Under the pieces are notes generated by a model that was not told the origin of the DNA, did not search any database, and was given only the letters and a program-made list of their open reading frames with translations. Of a stretch of 32,011 nucleotides of DNA, positions 1-8,261 are shown piece by piece. Position 1 is the first letter of the stretch. Each line of letters opens with the position of its first letter. A program made the position numbers and the translations under genes. Origin of the DNA: an uncultured beta proteobacterium (lineage in GTDB: Bacteria > Pseudomonadota > Gammaproteobacteria > Burkholderiales > Burkholderiaceae_C); contig CAIYDK010000309.1 in the NCBI GenBank assembly GCA_903924955.1, positions 1-32,011 on the forward strand, read 5' to 3'.

Positions 1-464
1 CGCCCCCGCAGCCGGGCAGTTGGGCCGTTTTGACGGGCGACAGCGTGCATTGCTTTGGCGATGGCATCCTCATCGCGTCGGCCTTCATGGCCGATATGCG
101 CCTGGGCGCCATCGCATCACTGGCGGTTCTGGCGCATGAGGTGCCGCACCACATGGGTGACCTGATGGTGCTGCGCACCGGCGCCAACAACAAACGCATG
201 GCGCTGGTCAAGGTGTCACTGGCCGGTGCGGTCACGGCCATAGGGGGCATGGCGGGGTACTGGCTGGTGGATTTGTTGCACGACTACCTGCCGTACTTTC
301 TGGTGATTGCGTCGAGCAGTTTTGTCTATGTGGCGCTGGCCGACCTGATTCCACAGTTGCAAAAGCGGTTGACCCTTTCGGAAACCATCGCGCAGGTGAG
401 CTGGCTGGCGGTGGGGATTGGCATGGTCACATTGTTAAGCGGACTGGCTCACAGCGGGCATTAG
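1..464 (+). CDS. ZIP-family metal ion permease, C-terminal part (5' end outside window)
   Basis: This is the end of an inner-membrane ZIP-type divalent metal (zinc/iron) permease. The reading frame is open from the first bases of the window, so the TTG at position 30 is an internal codon and the gene begins upstream. Two ZIP signatures are visible. The first is a His-Cys-Phe-Gly-Asp-Gly motif around 48-68, corresponding to the HN-x-x-DG metal site of TM4. The second is HEVPHHMGD around 136-162, corresponding to the HE-x-PHE-x-GD site of TM5. Three further hydrophobic segments follow, as expected for TM6-TM8. In the family the metal passes through a binuclear centre formed by TM4 and TM5. The Cys in place of the usual Asn in the first motif may alter metal preference. 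Substrate cannot be assigned from a fragment. Confidence 0.88.
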   Translation, partial: PPQPGSWAVLTGDSVHCFGDGILIASAFMADMRLGAIASLAVLAHEVPHHMGDLMVLRTGANNKRMALVKVSLAGAVTAIGGMAGYWLVDLLHDYLPYFLVIASSSFVYVALADLIPQLQKRLTLSETIAQVSWLAVGIGMVTLLSGLAHSGH

Positions 465-489
465 GCGCCTGACAGGCACCTAACGGTGC

Positions 490-1386
490 TCAGCCTTGTG
501 CGACAGGGCGCGCAGGGTCACTGCACCACTCGCTCCAACTGCCTGCAAACAAGGTTGATCCTTTCAGCCCGGCAATTTCCATGGCCAGAATGTTCGGCAC
601 GGCGCTTACCCCACTGCCGCAGTGGTGTACCACGCTTGCGGGGTCACGGCCAGCGAGCAATGCGTCAAACTCTGCGCGTAAATCTGCGGCGGGCTTGAAG
701 CGACCGTCGGGGCCGATGTTGAGGCTGAACAACCGGTTCAGCGCACCGGGAATATGTCCGGCCACCGGGTCCAGCGGCTCGACCTCGCCCCGAAAACGCG
801 GCGCAGCGCGTGCGTCGATCAGTGTCTGGGCGTTGTCGCCCGTTGTGTTGCTCAGTCGAGTTGCTACGGTTTCGATAGTGGCCAGCGCAATCAATTCGGG
901 CTCTAGCGCGTAGTTTGATGCGTGCGTTTGGGGTTGGACGCCGCTGGTGATGGCGCCACCGGCGGCCTGCCAGGCCTGTATGCCACCGTCCAGCACCGCC
1001 ACGTTGTCATGGCCGGCCCAATTGAGCATCCACCACAGACGGCCGCAGTAGTTGGCGTTTTGACGGTCATAGACCACGGCTTGCATGGTGTTGTCAAAAC
1101 CGACGGAACCCAGCCAGGCTGCAAACGCCTCGCGCGTGGGCAGCGGGTGACGTCCGCCTGATGCGCTGGTGCCCGGGGGGGGCTTGCCGTTGGCAGGGTC
1201 CTTGGCGGCGCTGAGGTGCTTGTCCAGGTGGGCGTAGAGGGCACCGGGCAGGTGAGACTCGGCATACATGGCCTCGCCAGCCTGCGCGTCGGCTAAGTTA
1301 AAGCTGCAGTCAAACACCATGTACGGCTGACCGCTGGTCATCAGGGTCTGCAGTTGGGTGGCGGAGATCAGGGTGGTGTAGGACAT
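490..1386 (-). CDS. sseA: 3-mercaptopyruvate sulfurtransferase (two-domain rhodanese)
   Basis: The 298-residue product is a tandem rhodanese protein that transfers sulfur from 3-mercaptopyruvate to thiol acceptors or cyanide in the cytoplasm. The inactive N-terminal rhodanese domain spans about residues 5-150 and the catalytic domain about 165-295. The active-site loop is CGSGVSA at about 256-262. This matches the CGSGVTA loop of mercaptopyruvate sulfurtransferases rather than the CRKGVT loop of thiosulfate sulfurtransferases. I chose the ATG at 1386, which gives the usual SseA length. A frame extension to 1491 adds 35 low-complexity Pro/Arg-rich residues encoded by a GC-rich palindromic intergenic element and is unlikely to be translated. 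A 53-nt interspersed repeat copy overlies codons at 862-914. Downstream, 25 bp separate it from the convergent ZIP gene. Confidence 0.93.
   Translation of the reverse strand: MSYTTLISATQLQTLMTSGQPYMVFDCSFNLADAQAGEAMYAESHLPGALYAHLDKHLSAAKDPANGKPPPGTSASGGRHPLPTREAFAAWLGSVGFDNTMQAVVYDRQNANYCGRLWWMLNWAGHDNVAVLDGGIQAWQAAGGAITSGVQPQTHASNYALEPELIALATIETVATRLSNTTGDNAQTLIDARAAPRFRGEVEPLDPVAGHIPGALNRLFSLNIGPDGRFKPAADLRAEFDALLAGRDPASVVHHCGSGVSAVPNILAMEIAGLKGSTLFAGSWSEWCSDPARPVAQG
862..914 (+). repeat. Copy 1 of a 53-nt degenerate interspersed repeat (inside sseA, antisense to it)
   Basis: This 53-nt stretch aligns without gaps to 4978-5030 (minus), 19462-19514 (minus) and 23900-23952 (plus). Counting from its 5' end, it shares TGCTA at 1-5, TAG at 15-17, GCGCA at 24-28, C at 36, GGG at 37-39 and CTA at 42-44. 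By hand it matches the 4978-5030 copy at about 34 of 53 positions. It sits in the sseA coding sequence without breaking the frame. Confidence 0.5.
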
Positions 1387-1415
1387 AAATACTTTCTTTA
1401 AGGCAGAACTTGAGT

Positions 1416-1490
1416 GCCGCCGGGCCGCCCCAAGGCACGAGGGCCCCCTCGGGGGGCAGCGACCCGCATAGCGGCGGAGCGTGGGGGCCA
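1416..1490. repeat. GC-rich palindromic intergenic element
   Basis: The 108-nt spacer between the EamA transporter stop and the sseA start holds an extremely GC-rich block. It contains a hairpin GCCCCC-TCG-GGGGGC at 1443-1457 and a second short hairpin CCGC-ATA-GCGG at 1464-1474. It resembles the multi-copy GC-rich palindromes that I associate, from memory only, with intergenic regions of Comamonadaceae genomes. It may act as a transcription barrier or RNA stabiliser between the two minus-strand genes. No second copy was found in this window. Confidence 0.5.
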
Positions 1491-1494
1491 CATG

Positions 1495-2382
1495 CTAATG
1501 GTCTTCGGCCGGAGTATTGGGCATGGCGCGTGCGCGCAGGGCAGTTGCCAGTATGCCGCTGGTGACGATAACCGCAATGCCGGCCCAGCCAATGGGGGCG
1601 ATGTGGTCGCCAAACAGCGTCAAACTGTAGACGGACGCAAACACAATGCCGCTGTACTGCATGCTGGCTACCACCAGGGTGGCGCCATGGCTGTAGGCGC
1701 GTGTCATGCACCATTGGCCGAGCGATGCCAGCACGCCAATGGGTATCACCCAGGCCGCCGCCACGAAGCTCACCTCGGACCACGGCGTGATATTCGTGAA
1801 CAGGGCGCCTATGGCCCCAACGACCACCGTGCCGATGGAAAAATAGAAAACGGTGCGCACTTCAGGCTCACCGACCTTGCCCAAAGCCGTGACCTGCATA
1901 TAAGCCAGCGCCGCGCCCATGCCCGAGAGCAGGCCGATGACGCCGGCAAACAGCTGGTTCTGGTCGATGGTGGGGCGCAGCGTCAGCACCACGCCAATGA
2001 AACCCAGCAGCACCGTGCCCAGCAGCGGACCTTGGCGCTGTGCCTGGCCGTAGAGCAGGGCGCCGCCCACGATGAAGGCTGCCACCCAGACACCGCTCAT
2101 ATAGTTGAGTGTCATGGCCGTGGCCAGGGGCAGGTGGCCAATGGCATAAAACCAGGAACTCAAGGACAACACGCCAATCGTGCTGCGCCACACATGCATC
2201 ATGGGAACAGGGGTTTGCAAGGGAACGCCTCGCGCACGCAGCACCACGCCCATGAACACCACACTGACGATGCCCCGGTACAGCACCAGTTCGAGGGTGC
2301 CAAAGCTGGCGGATGCGAACTTGATCCCGACGGCCATGGTGGCAAACAGGAACGATCCCAGCACCATCCACAGTGCCTGCAC
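1495..2382 (-). CDS. EamA-family (DMT superfamily) transporter
   Basis: The product is an inner-membrane protein of about 295 residues with roughly ten hydrophobic helices arranged as two EamA repeats, the usual size and topology of drug/metabolite transporters that export amino acids or other small metabolites. The substrate is not predictable. I prefer the GTG at 2382: it overlaps the TAG stop of the upstream Rieske gene by one base (TAGTG) and has a GGGA motif just upstream, suggesting translational coupling. The same frame can be extended to a GTG at 2409, but no ribosome binding site is evident there; an ATG lies at about 2367. The first repeat starts immediately, with the first membrane helix in the first 20 residues. 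The C-terminus is short and charged. Confidence 0.9.
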   Translation of the reverse strand: MQALWMVLGSFLFATMAVGIKFASASFGTLELVLYRGIVSVVFMGVVLRARGVPLQTPVPMMHVWRSTIGVLSLSSWFYAIGHLPLATAMTLNYMSGVWVAAFIVGGALLYGQAQRQGPLLGTVLLGFIGVVLTLRPTIDQNQLFAGVIGLLSGMGAALAYMQVTALGKVGEPEVRTVFYFSIGTVVVGAIGALFTNITPWSEVSFVAAAWVIPIGVLASLGQWCMTRAYSHGATLVVASMQYSGIVFASVYSLTLFGDHIAPIGWAGIAVIVTSGILATALRARAMPNTPAEDH

Positions 2383-3563
2383 TAGAGTCCCATCTGTCGG
2401 CGATACCACTGGTGGAAGTGCGGCATGCCATCTTCCATCGGGCTTTGATAAGGGCCTACTTCGTTGTCACCGCGCTTGAGCAGTGCGGCGCGCCCGGCGT
2501 CCATGCGCTCGCCAATCTCGTCGTCCTCGATGCAGGTTTCGTTATAGGCGGCCTGCTGCGCCTCCACAAACTCGCGCTCAAAGGCCACGATTTCCTCCGG
2601 GTAGTAGAACTCGACCATATTCATGGTCTTGTTGGGCCCCATCGGGTGAAGGGTGGACACGGTCAGCACATGCGGGTACCACTCCACCATGATGTGTGGG
2701 TAGTAGGTTAGCCAGATAGCGCCCTGTTTGGGCGGCACCCCGTTGCGATAGGCCAGCAACGCCTTTTGCCAGCGCTCGTACACCGGGGAGCCGCCGGTCG
2801 CGTCAGCCTTTGCCAACTGAGCCGCCACGCCCACGGTCTGCACGGAGTAGCTATCGGAAAACTGCCAGCGCAAGTCGTCACAGGTGACGAATTTTCCCAG
2901 TCCGGGGTGGAACGGGCCGACATGGTAGTCCTCCAGATAGACCTCGATAAAGGTCTTCCAGTTGTAGTTGCACTCATGCATCACCACTTTGTCGAGCACA
3001 AAGCCTTCAAAGCTCAGCGCATCGCGCAAGCGCATGCCACCCAGATCGGCGGCGACATCACGTCCGTTCTGCTCGAACAACAGGCCATTCCACTCTTGTA
3101 GCGGGTAGTTCTTCAGGTTCAGGCACGGGTCCTGGTTGAAGTGAGGTGCGCCAATCAAGGTTCCGGCTGGCTGAGGTGTACCCTGGGTGTTGGCACCGCT
3201 GTAGGTCCAGCGGTGCAGCGGGCAAACAATGTTGCCCCCGGCACTGGCGACTTGGCGTCCAGGGTCGGTCACCGGATTAACCAGCGAGTCGCGGCCCTTG
3301 AGCATGATGGCCTGGCGGTGGCGGCAGACATTGGAGACAAGCTCCACCACCCCACTGGCATTGCGCACCAGCGCCCGCCCTTCCAGCTCTTGCGGCAGGG
3401 CGTAGTAGTCCCCGACATGGGGAACGCTCAAGGTGTGCCCCACATAACGGGGCCCTTGCTGAAAGATACTTTGCAGTTCGCGCTGGTACAGCGCTTCGTC
3501 AAAATAGCTTGAAACTGGTAGTTGGCAAGATGCCGGCTGCAGTTGAAGACTTAAATCAGACAT
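2382..3563 (-). CDS. Rieske non-heme iron oxygenase, alpha subunit (aromatic-ring-hydroxylating dioxygenase family)
   Basis: This 393-residue cytoplasmic oxygenase has an N-terminal Rieske [2Fe-2S] domain with Cys80-x-His82 and Cys114-x2-His117, followed by a catalytic domain. The mononuclear iron site is seen as NWK at 201-203 and an EDYH-x4-H motif, giving likely ligands His214 and His219. The residue three before the first His, which relays electrons from the Rieske cluster, is Glu211 rather than the Asp of naphthalene dioxygenase. The carnitine oxygenase CntA is known to use Glu at that position. The ATG at 3563 has AGGA upstream; earlier in-frame codons encode unrelated sequence. No reductase, ferredoxin or beta subunit is encoded nearby, so electrons must come from a distant partner. 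It diverges from xseB-ispA-dxs and is followed by an exporter. The substrate is unknown. Confidence 0.88.
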   Translation of the reverse strand: MSDLSLQLQPASCQLPVSSYFDEALYQRELQSIFQQGPRYVGHTLSVPHVGDYYALPQELEGRALVRNASGVVELVSNVCRHRQAIMLKGRDSLVNPVTDPGRQVASAGGNIVCPLHRWTYSGANTQGTPQPAGTLIGAPHFNQDPCLNLKNYPLQEWNGLLFEQNGRDVAADLGGMRLRDALSFEGFVLDKVVMHECNYNWKTFIEVYLEDYHVGPFHPGLGKFVTCDDLRWQFSDSYSVQTVGVAAQLAKADATGGSPVYERWQKALLAYRNGVPPKQGAIWLTYYPHIMVEWYPHVLTVSTLHPMGPNKTMNMVEFYYPEEIVAFEREFVEAQQAAYNETCIEDDEIGERMDAGRAALLKRGDNEVGPYQSPMEDGMPHFHQWYRRQMGL

Positions 3564-3736
3564 GTTGTCCTGACCTAAAGACTCCCCACAGGGGGATGCG
3601 CTCCATGGCGCGGTGATAAAAAGAAACCGGTCTTTGCTTCGTGCAGCGACCGGAAACGGGAGGGGGCATTGTACCCGGGGGCCAGGCAACAACCATAGAG
3701 CCTAAAATCACGGTTTACTGTTTTTTACCCATTTCC

Positions 3737-3997
3737 ATGCCCAAGGCCAGTGCCAAACCCCATTCTGCTGACGAAGCAACCGTTTCCAGCGTAAAGCCAG
3801 CTACCTATGAGGACGCCATGCGTGAGCTCGAGCAGCTGGTTGGGAGCCTCGAATCCGGGGAAATGCCCCTGGAGCAGATGCTGTCGGGCTACGAGCGCGG
3901 GGCATTGCTGTTGCAGTTGTGCCGGGATAAATTGCAGGCGGTGGAAGACCAGATCAAGGTGCTGGACGGCGGTGCGCTCAAGCCATGGAAACCGTAA
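3737..3997 (+). CDS. xseB: Exodeoxyribonuclease VII small subunit
   Basis: The 86-residue product matches XseB, the small subunit of exonuclease VII, which binds along XseA to form the nuclease that degrades single-stranded DNA to oligonucleotides. The family core runs from [12 protein letters not shown] through [10 protein letters not shown] to the C-terminal helix ending with a QIKVLDGG-like segment. The start ATG at 3737 leaves a polar, Ala/Ser-rich tail of about 20 residues before the core, a common variation. An in-frame extension to 3641 would reach into the divergent promoter region and is not supported. The stop codon overlaps the ispA start (TAATG), so xseB and ispA are translationally coupled. 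The xseB-ispA-dxs order is widely conserved in proteobacteria. Confidence 0.93.
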   Translation: MPKASAKPHSADEATVSSVKPATYEDAMRELEQLVGSLESGEMPLEQMLSGYERGALLLQLCRDKLQAVEDQIKVLDGGALKPWKP

Positions 3998-4959
3998 TGA
4001 CCAGTGCAACAACGATGGACACCTCCGTGCGGCAGAAATTTGAACTCGAAGCCTGGAGTAGCCTGCGGCTGGTGCAAGTTGAGCACGCGTTGGGTGACTG
4101 GGTGACCGCGGATGCACCGCAGGGGCAGAATCATGGTGCGCCGGCACAACTGGTCGACGCCATGCGCTACGCCGTGCTGGACGGTGGAAAACGATTGCGA
4201 CCCCTGTTGGTGCTGGCCGCGCACGAGGCAGTGTGCCCGATTGCGAGTGATGCGGGGGTGAACGCCGCCCTGCGCGCCGCATGTGCCGTGGAGTTGATTC
4301 ATGCCTATTCCCTGGTTCACGACGACATGCCCTGCATGGACAACGATGTGCTGCGCCGTGGAAAGCCCACTGTGCATGTGCAGTTTGGCGAGGCCTGCGC
4401 TTTGCTGGCCGGAGATGCATTGCAGGCGCTGGCATTCGAGTTGATGACCCCTCAGGACGGCTCGGTGCCAGAGGCCACGCAAGCGCGCTTGTGCGCGTTG
4501 CTGGCCCGCGCTGCGGGTAGTGCCGGAATGGCTGGCGGGCAGGCCATTGATCTGGCCAGCGTGGGGCAGTCGCTGACGGAGGCGCAGTTGCGCGAAATGC
4601 ACGAATTGAAGACCGGCGCCCTGTTGCAGGCCAGCGTCATGATGGGTGCGCAGTGCGGCGAACCCGGCGCGCAGGCGCTGGCTGCGCTGCAGCGCTATGG
4701 GGCGGCCATTGGCTTGGCTTTCCAGGTGGTTGATGACATACTGGACGTGACTGCGGATTCCAGTACCCTGGGCAAAACGGCCGGCAAGGATGCCGATAAC
4801 AACAAACCTACCTATGTGTCGTTAATGGGCCTGCAGGCCAGCCGGGACTACGCCCAGCGGCTCCTGCTTCAGGCGCAGTCCGCACTGGACAACAGTGGCC
4901 TGGCGCAAACCCAGGCCTTGCGCGCCTTGGCTGACATGGTTGTCAATCGTGCACATTAA
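3997..4959 (+). CDS. ispA: Farnesyl diphosphate synthase (short-chain polyprenyl diphosphate synthase)
   Basis: This cytoplasmic enzyme condenses DMAPP/GPP with IPP to make farnesyl diphosphate for quinone side chains, undecaprenyl phosphate and hopanoids. The 320-residue product carries both aspartate-rich motifs. The first is DDMPCMD at about 109-115, with two residues between the aspartate pair and the next acidic position as in bacterial type II FPP synthases. The second is VVDDILD at about 244-250. The GGKRLRP substrate-binding motif is at about 63-69. The ATG at 3997 shares bases with the xseB stop; another ATG at 3985 in the same frame is possible and would add four residues. Downstream, a 72-nt spacer largely filled by an interspersed repeat separates it from dxs. 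Confidence 0.95.
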   Translation: MTSATTMDTSVRQKFELEAWSSLRLVQVEHALGDWVTADAPQGQNHGAPAQLVDAMRYAVLDGGKRLRPLLVLAAHEAVCPIASDAGVNAALRAACAVELIHAYSLVHDDMPCMDNDVLRRGKPTVHVQFGEACALLAGDALQALAFELMTPQDGSVPEATQARLCALLARAAGSAGMAGGQAIDLASVGQSLTEAQLREMHELKTGALLQASVMMGAQCGEPGAQALAALQRYGAAIGLAFQVVDDILDVTADSSTLGKTAGKDADNNKPTYVSLMGLQASRDYAQRLLLQAQSALDNSGLAQTQALRALADMVVNRAH

Positions 4960-4977
4960 CCCCACTGTATCGACTGA

Positions 4978-5030
4978 AATGGCCGCTAGGCCCCGAAATA
5001 CCTGCGCCAGCCGCTACTAAAAGAATAGCA
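4978..5030 (-). repeat. Copy 2 of the 53-nt interspersed repeat (fills the ispA-dxs spacer)
   Basis: Read on the minus strand, this stretch starts TGCTATT and has TAGC at 15-18, GCGCA at 24-28, GGGG at 37-40 and CTA at 42-44. It aligns without gaps to the copies at 862-914, 19462-19514 and 23900-23952. It occupies 53 of the 72 nt between ispA and dxs and ends one base before the dxs ATG, so the dxs translation initiation region lies inside it. Confidence 0.55.
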
Positions 5031-5031
5031 T

Positions 5032-6921
5032 ATGCCGAAAAATAAATTTCCTTTGCTGCACACGATCAATTCGCCCGAAGACCTGCGACTGGTGGAGCGG
5101 GATCAGTTGCGCGAGTTGACCGACGAGTTGCGTGCCTTTCTGCTTGAGAGTGTCGCCAAGACCGGCGGGCATCTCAGTTCCAACCTGGGCACAGTGGAGT
5201 TGACGGTGGCCTTGCACTACGTCTACAACACACCGCATGACCGCATCGTGTGGGACGTGGGCCACCAAACCTACCCGCACAAAATCCTGACGGGTCGGCG
5301 TGATCGTATGCCCACCTTGCGTCAGTTGGGTGGTCTGAGTGGCTTTCCGCAGCGTGGCGAGAGTGAATACGACACCTTTGGAACGGCACACTCCAGTACC
5401 TCCATTTCTGCGGCCTTGGGTATGGCAGAAGCCGCTCGCATTCAGGGTATCGACCGGCATTGCATTGCGGTGATTGGTGACGGCTCCATGACGGCTGGCA
5501 TGGCGTTTGAGGCGCTGAATAACGGTGGTGTGTCTGACTGCAACCTGCTGGTCATCCTCAACGACAACGACATGAGCATCAGTCCGCCGGTAGGTGCTTT
5601 GAATCGCTATTTTGCCAAGCTCCTGAGTGGTCGTTTCTATGCGTCGGCCAAGAACGTCGGCAAGAGTGTGCTCAAGGGCGCGCCGCCCCTGTTTGAACTC
5701 GCAAAACGGCTGGAGGAGCAGGCCAAGGGCATGGTGGTGCCGGCCACGTTGTTTGAGAAATTCGGGTTCAACTATATCGGCCCCATCGATGGGCACGATC
5801 TGGATTCGCTTATTCCCACGCTGGAAAATATTCGCCAGCTCAAGGGTCCTCAATTCCTGCATGTGGTCACCAAAAAAGGCCAGGGCTACAAGCTCGCCGA
5901 GGTCGATCCGGTGGCCTACCATGGCCCCGGCAAGTTTGATCCCGTGGTGGGCTTGCAAAAGCCCAGCGTGGCGCCCAAGCCCACGTTCACCCAGGTCTTC
6001 GGTCAGTGGCTGTGCGACATGGCTGAGCAGGACAAGCGTCTGGTGGGCATCACACCGGCCATGCGTGAGGGTTCAGGGATGGTCGAGTTTGAGCAACGCT
6101 TTCCAGAGCGTTACTTTGATGTCGGCATTGCCGAGCAGCATGCCGTGACCTTTGCCGCAGGATTGGCAGCGGAAGGTCTCAAGCCGGTGGTGGCGATCTA
6201 TTCCACCTTCTTGCAGCGCGCTTATGTCCAGCTGATTCATGACGTGGCCATCCAGAACTTGCCGGTGGTGTTTGCGCTGGACCGCGCCGGGCTGGTGGGT
6301 GCCGACGGTGCCACCCATGCGGGTGCGTACGACATTGCTTACCTGCGCTGCATTCCCAACATCAGCGTGGCCTGCCCGTCGGATGAAAACGAGTGTCGGC
6401 AATTGCTCAGCACGGCGTTTGCACAGGACCACTCTGTGGCAGTGCGCTATCCGCGTGGCGCGGGCGCTGGTGTAGCCCTACAGGCCGGCCTCGACAGTCT
6501 GCCTTTTGGTAAAGGTGAAATTCGTCGTTCGGGAACCAGTGGCATCGCCATTCTGGCGTTTGGAACCTTGCTCTACCCGGCGCTCGAAGCAGCACAGGCA
6601 GTGGGCGCTACGGTGGTCAATATGCGCTGGGCCAAACCGCTGGACACCGAACTGTTGTTACAGGTGGCGCGCAGTCATCAGGCACTGGTGACGGTCGAGG
6701 AAGGGTGCATTATGGGCGGCGCTGGCAGTGCAGTTGCCGAGGCGCTGCATGCAGCAGGTGTCGAGGTACCGGTATTGCAACTCGGGCTGGATGATGTGTT
6801 TATCGAGCATGGCGACCCCACGCGACTTCTCGCTATGCAGGGGCTGGATGCGGCGGGGATTCAGGCGTCCATTGCGCGCCGATACGCCACACTGCTGGCG
6901 CCGGTAGCGCGCGCTGCTTGA
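5032..6921 (+). CDS. dxs: 1-deoxy-D-xylulose-5-phosphate synthase
   Basis: DXS is the thiamine-diphosphate enzyme that condenses pyruvate and glyceraldehyde 3-phosphate, the first step of the MEP isoprenoid pathway; its product feeds IspA encoded just upstream. The 629-residue length is typical. The N-terminal ThDP/Mg2+-binding motif [16 protein letters not shown] lies at about 149-164 with NDND at 177-180. The central pyrimidine-binding transketolase domain includes the [15 protein letters not shown] segment around residue 365, and a C-terminal transketolase domain follows. The HSSTS segment near 120-124 is also typical. The ATG at 5032 has only a weak A-rich ribosome binding site, which lies inside the interspersed repeat. 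It is the last gene of the xseB-ispA-dxs run. Confidence 0.97.
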   Translation: MPKNKFPLLHTINSPEDLRLVERDQLRELTDELRAFLLESVAKTGGHLSSNLGTVELTVALHYVYNTPHDRIVWDVGHQTYPHKILTGRRDRMPTLRQLGGLSGFPQRGESEYDTFGTAHSSTSISAALGMAEAARIQGIDRHCIAVIGDGSMTAGMAFEALNNGGVSDCNLLVILNDNDMSISPPVGALNRYFAKLLSGRFYASAKNVGKSVLKGAPPLFELAKRLEEQAKGMVVPATLFEKFGFNYIGPIDGHDLDSLIPTLENIRQLKGPQFLHVVTKKGQGYKLAEVDPVAYHGPGKFDPVVGLQKPSVAPKPTFTQVFGQWLCDMAEQDKRLVGITPAMREGSGMVEFEQRFPERYFDVGIAEQHAVTFAAGLAAEGLKPVVAIYSTFLQRAYVQLIHDVAIQNLPVVFALDRAGLVGADGATHAGAYDIAYLRCIPNISVACPSDENECRQLLSTAFAQDHSVAVRYPRGAGAGVALQAGLDSLPFGKGEIRRSGTSGIAILAFGTLLYPALEAAQAVGATVVNMRWAKPLDTELLLQVARSHQALVTVEEGCIMGGAGSAVAEALHAAGVEVPVLQLGLDDVFIEHGDPTRLLAMQGLDAAGIQASIARRYATLLAPVARAA

Positions 6922-6979
6922 GGGTGAGAAGGTCTAGGCTTACAGAATGCTGAAGACTTCGGCATCGAATGGATTTCGA

Positions 6980-7020
6980 GGGAAAACCCCCACGTTTGGT
7001 ATCCCCCGGGTTTCTACAAT
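6980..7020 (+). promoter_or_regulatory. Candidate promoter and activator site upstream of the TakP-like gene
   Basis: A TACAAT -10-like box lies at 7015-7020. Directly upstream is an imperfect inverted pair: GGGAAAACCCCC at 6980-6991 and CCCCCGGGTTTC at 7003-7014, whose GAAAACCC and GGGTTTC arms mirror each other. No good -35 box is present at the usual spacing, which fits an activator-dependent promoter. This is inference from pattern only. Confidence 0.3.
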
Positions 7021-7098
7021 CTTCGGTGGCTCTTAGAAGTCCTTGCCGCGCGGAAATTTCTGTTCGATAAGATTGTTTAACCCTGTTGGAGTACATCG

Positions 7099-8181
7099 AT
7101 GGATCGTCGCTCAATTCTTAAAAACGCCGGCATTGCCGGTGTCCTTGCAGCTGGTGCAGCACCTGCTGTCCATGCGCAGGCAGCCATTCGCTGGCGCTTG
7201 GCGTCCAGTTTCCCCAAGTCGCTTGATACGATTTTCGGAGGGGCTGAGGTGTTCGCAAAGGCTGTCAAGGCTATGTCGGGTGGCAAGTTTGAGATTTCAG
7301 TCCACGCAGGGGGAGAGCTGATGCCTCCTTTTGGCGTCATTGATGGCGTGCAAAATGGCACCGTGGAAATGTGCCACACGGTTCCCTATTACTTCTACGG
7401 CAAGAACCCGGCCTTTGCATTGGGTTCTGCGATTCCATTCGGACTGAATGCGCGCCAGATGACAGCCTGGATGCTGCATGGCAACGGTCGAAAGCTGATG
7501 AATGAACTGTATGCGGGCTACAACATGGTCAGCTTCGCTGGCGGCAATACCGGCACGCAAATGGGTGGCTGGTTCCGCAAGGAAATCAAATCGACCGCCG
7601 ACTTCAAGGGACTGAAGATGCGTCTGGGAGGTGCTTTGGTCGGCGAGGTGATGACCAAACTGGGCGCCGTTCCACAGAGCATTCCTGGTGGTGAAATTTA
7701 CCAGGCCCTCGAAAAAGGCACCATTGACGCAGCCGAATGGGTCGGTCCTTATGACGACCAGAAGCTGGGCTTTAACAAGGTCGCCCCGTTCTATTACTAC
7801 CCCGGCTGGTGGGAGGGTGGTCCTGAGGTTGACTTCTTTGTCAACCAGAAGGCGCTGGACGGCTTGTCGGCTGAAAACAAGGCCATCATTGATGCAGCCA
7901 GCCAACTGGCGGCGGTGGATATGCTGGCCAAGTACGATGCCTTTAATCCAAAGGCACTGAAACAGTTGGCTGCTGCCAAGACCAAGATTCTGCCGTTCTC
8001 GCAGCAGGTGCTGGAGGCATCGTTCAAGGCATCGTTGGAAGTGTTTGCCGAAAATGATGCCAAGAGCCCCGAGTGGAAGAAAATTTATGCCGACCTTCGC
8101 GAGTTCCAGCGCGATCAGGTTTTATGGTTCCGCTTTGCCGAGTCACGTTTCGACAGTTTCATGGCATCGCAAAAGCTGTAA
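7099..8181 (+). CDS. TRAP transporter substrate-binding protein, TakP/FcbT1-like
   Basis: This 360-residue periplasmic protein binds an organic acid and hands it to a TRAP permease. The N-terminus has a Tat-like signal (DRRSILK followed by a hydrophobic stretch and AVHAQ, cleavage near residue 27). The mature part resembles the family containing TakP, the Na+-dependent 2-oxoacid binder of Rhodobacter sphaeroides. Shared features include the RLGG segment, AAEWVGPYDD around 210-220 and WWEGGP around 235-240. The GTTGGAGTA sequence before the ATG at 7099 contains a GGAG ribosome binding site. It is followed directly by a strong terminator, so it is monocistronic. The matching permease genes are probably the TakQ/TakM-like pair at 14961-17362, about 6.8 kb away. 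The likely substrates, 2-oxoacids or similar monocarboxylates, are inferred. Confidence 0.87.
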   Translation: MDRRSILKNAGIAGVLAAGAAPAVHAQAAIRWRLASSFPKSLDTIFGGAEVFAKAVKAMSGGKFEISVHAGGELMPPFGVIDGVQNGTVEMCHTVPYYFYGKNPAFALGSAIPFGLNARQMTAWMLHGNGRKLMNELYAGYNMVSFAGGNTGTQMGGWFRKEIKSTADFKGLKMRLGGALVGEVMTKLGAVPQSIPGGEIYQALEKGTIDAAEWVGPYDDQKLGFNKVAPFYYYPGWWEGGPEVDFFVNQKALDGLSAENKAIIDAASQLAAVDMLAKYDAFNPKALKQLAAAKTKILPFSQQVLEASFKASLEVFAENDAKSPEWKKIYADLREFQRDQVLWFRFAESRFDSFMASQKL

Positions 8182-8195
8182 GCCCATTGCCTACC

Positions 8196-8230
8196 CAACA
8201 AAAAGCCCCGCATCGCGGGGCTTTTTGTTG
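8196..8230. terminator. Bidirectional rho-independent terminator
   Basis: A perfect 15-bp inverted repeat spans 8196-8210 and 8216-8230. Its GC core, GCCCCG/CGGGGC, is flanked by five A residues on the left and five T residues on the right, so it can end transcription from both sides. It lies between the stop of the TakP-like gene (8181) and the convergent TRAP large permease gene (stop at 8262). Confidence 0.93.
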
Positions 8231-8261
8231 ACGGGAATCATGGTGTGTCAGGCTTATCAGC

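Noticed and set aside
1387-1491. N-terminal extension of the sulfurtransferase
   Set aside because: The added residues come from a GC-rich palindromic element and have no counterpart in the family; the ATG at 1386 gives normal length.
1414-2385. Plus-strand open frame (323 codons) over the exporter gene
   Set aside because: Antisense to a clear membrane protein; His/Gln-rich translation without hydrophobic or domain structure.
2850-2890. Repeat-like AGCTAT...GCCAGCGCAA sequence inside the Rieske gene
   Set aside because: It needs a four-base gap to align, and the second half does not match.
5017-5958. Minus-strand open frame (313 codons) over the start of dxs
   Set aside because: Shadow of dxs; no family resemblance.
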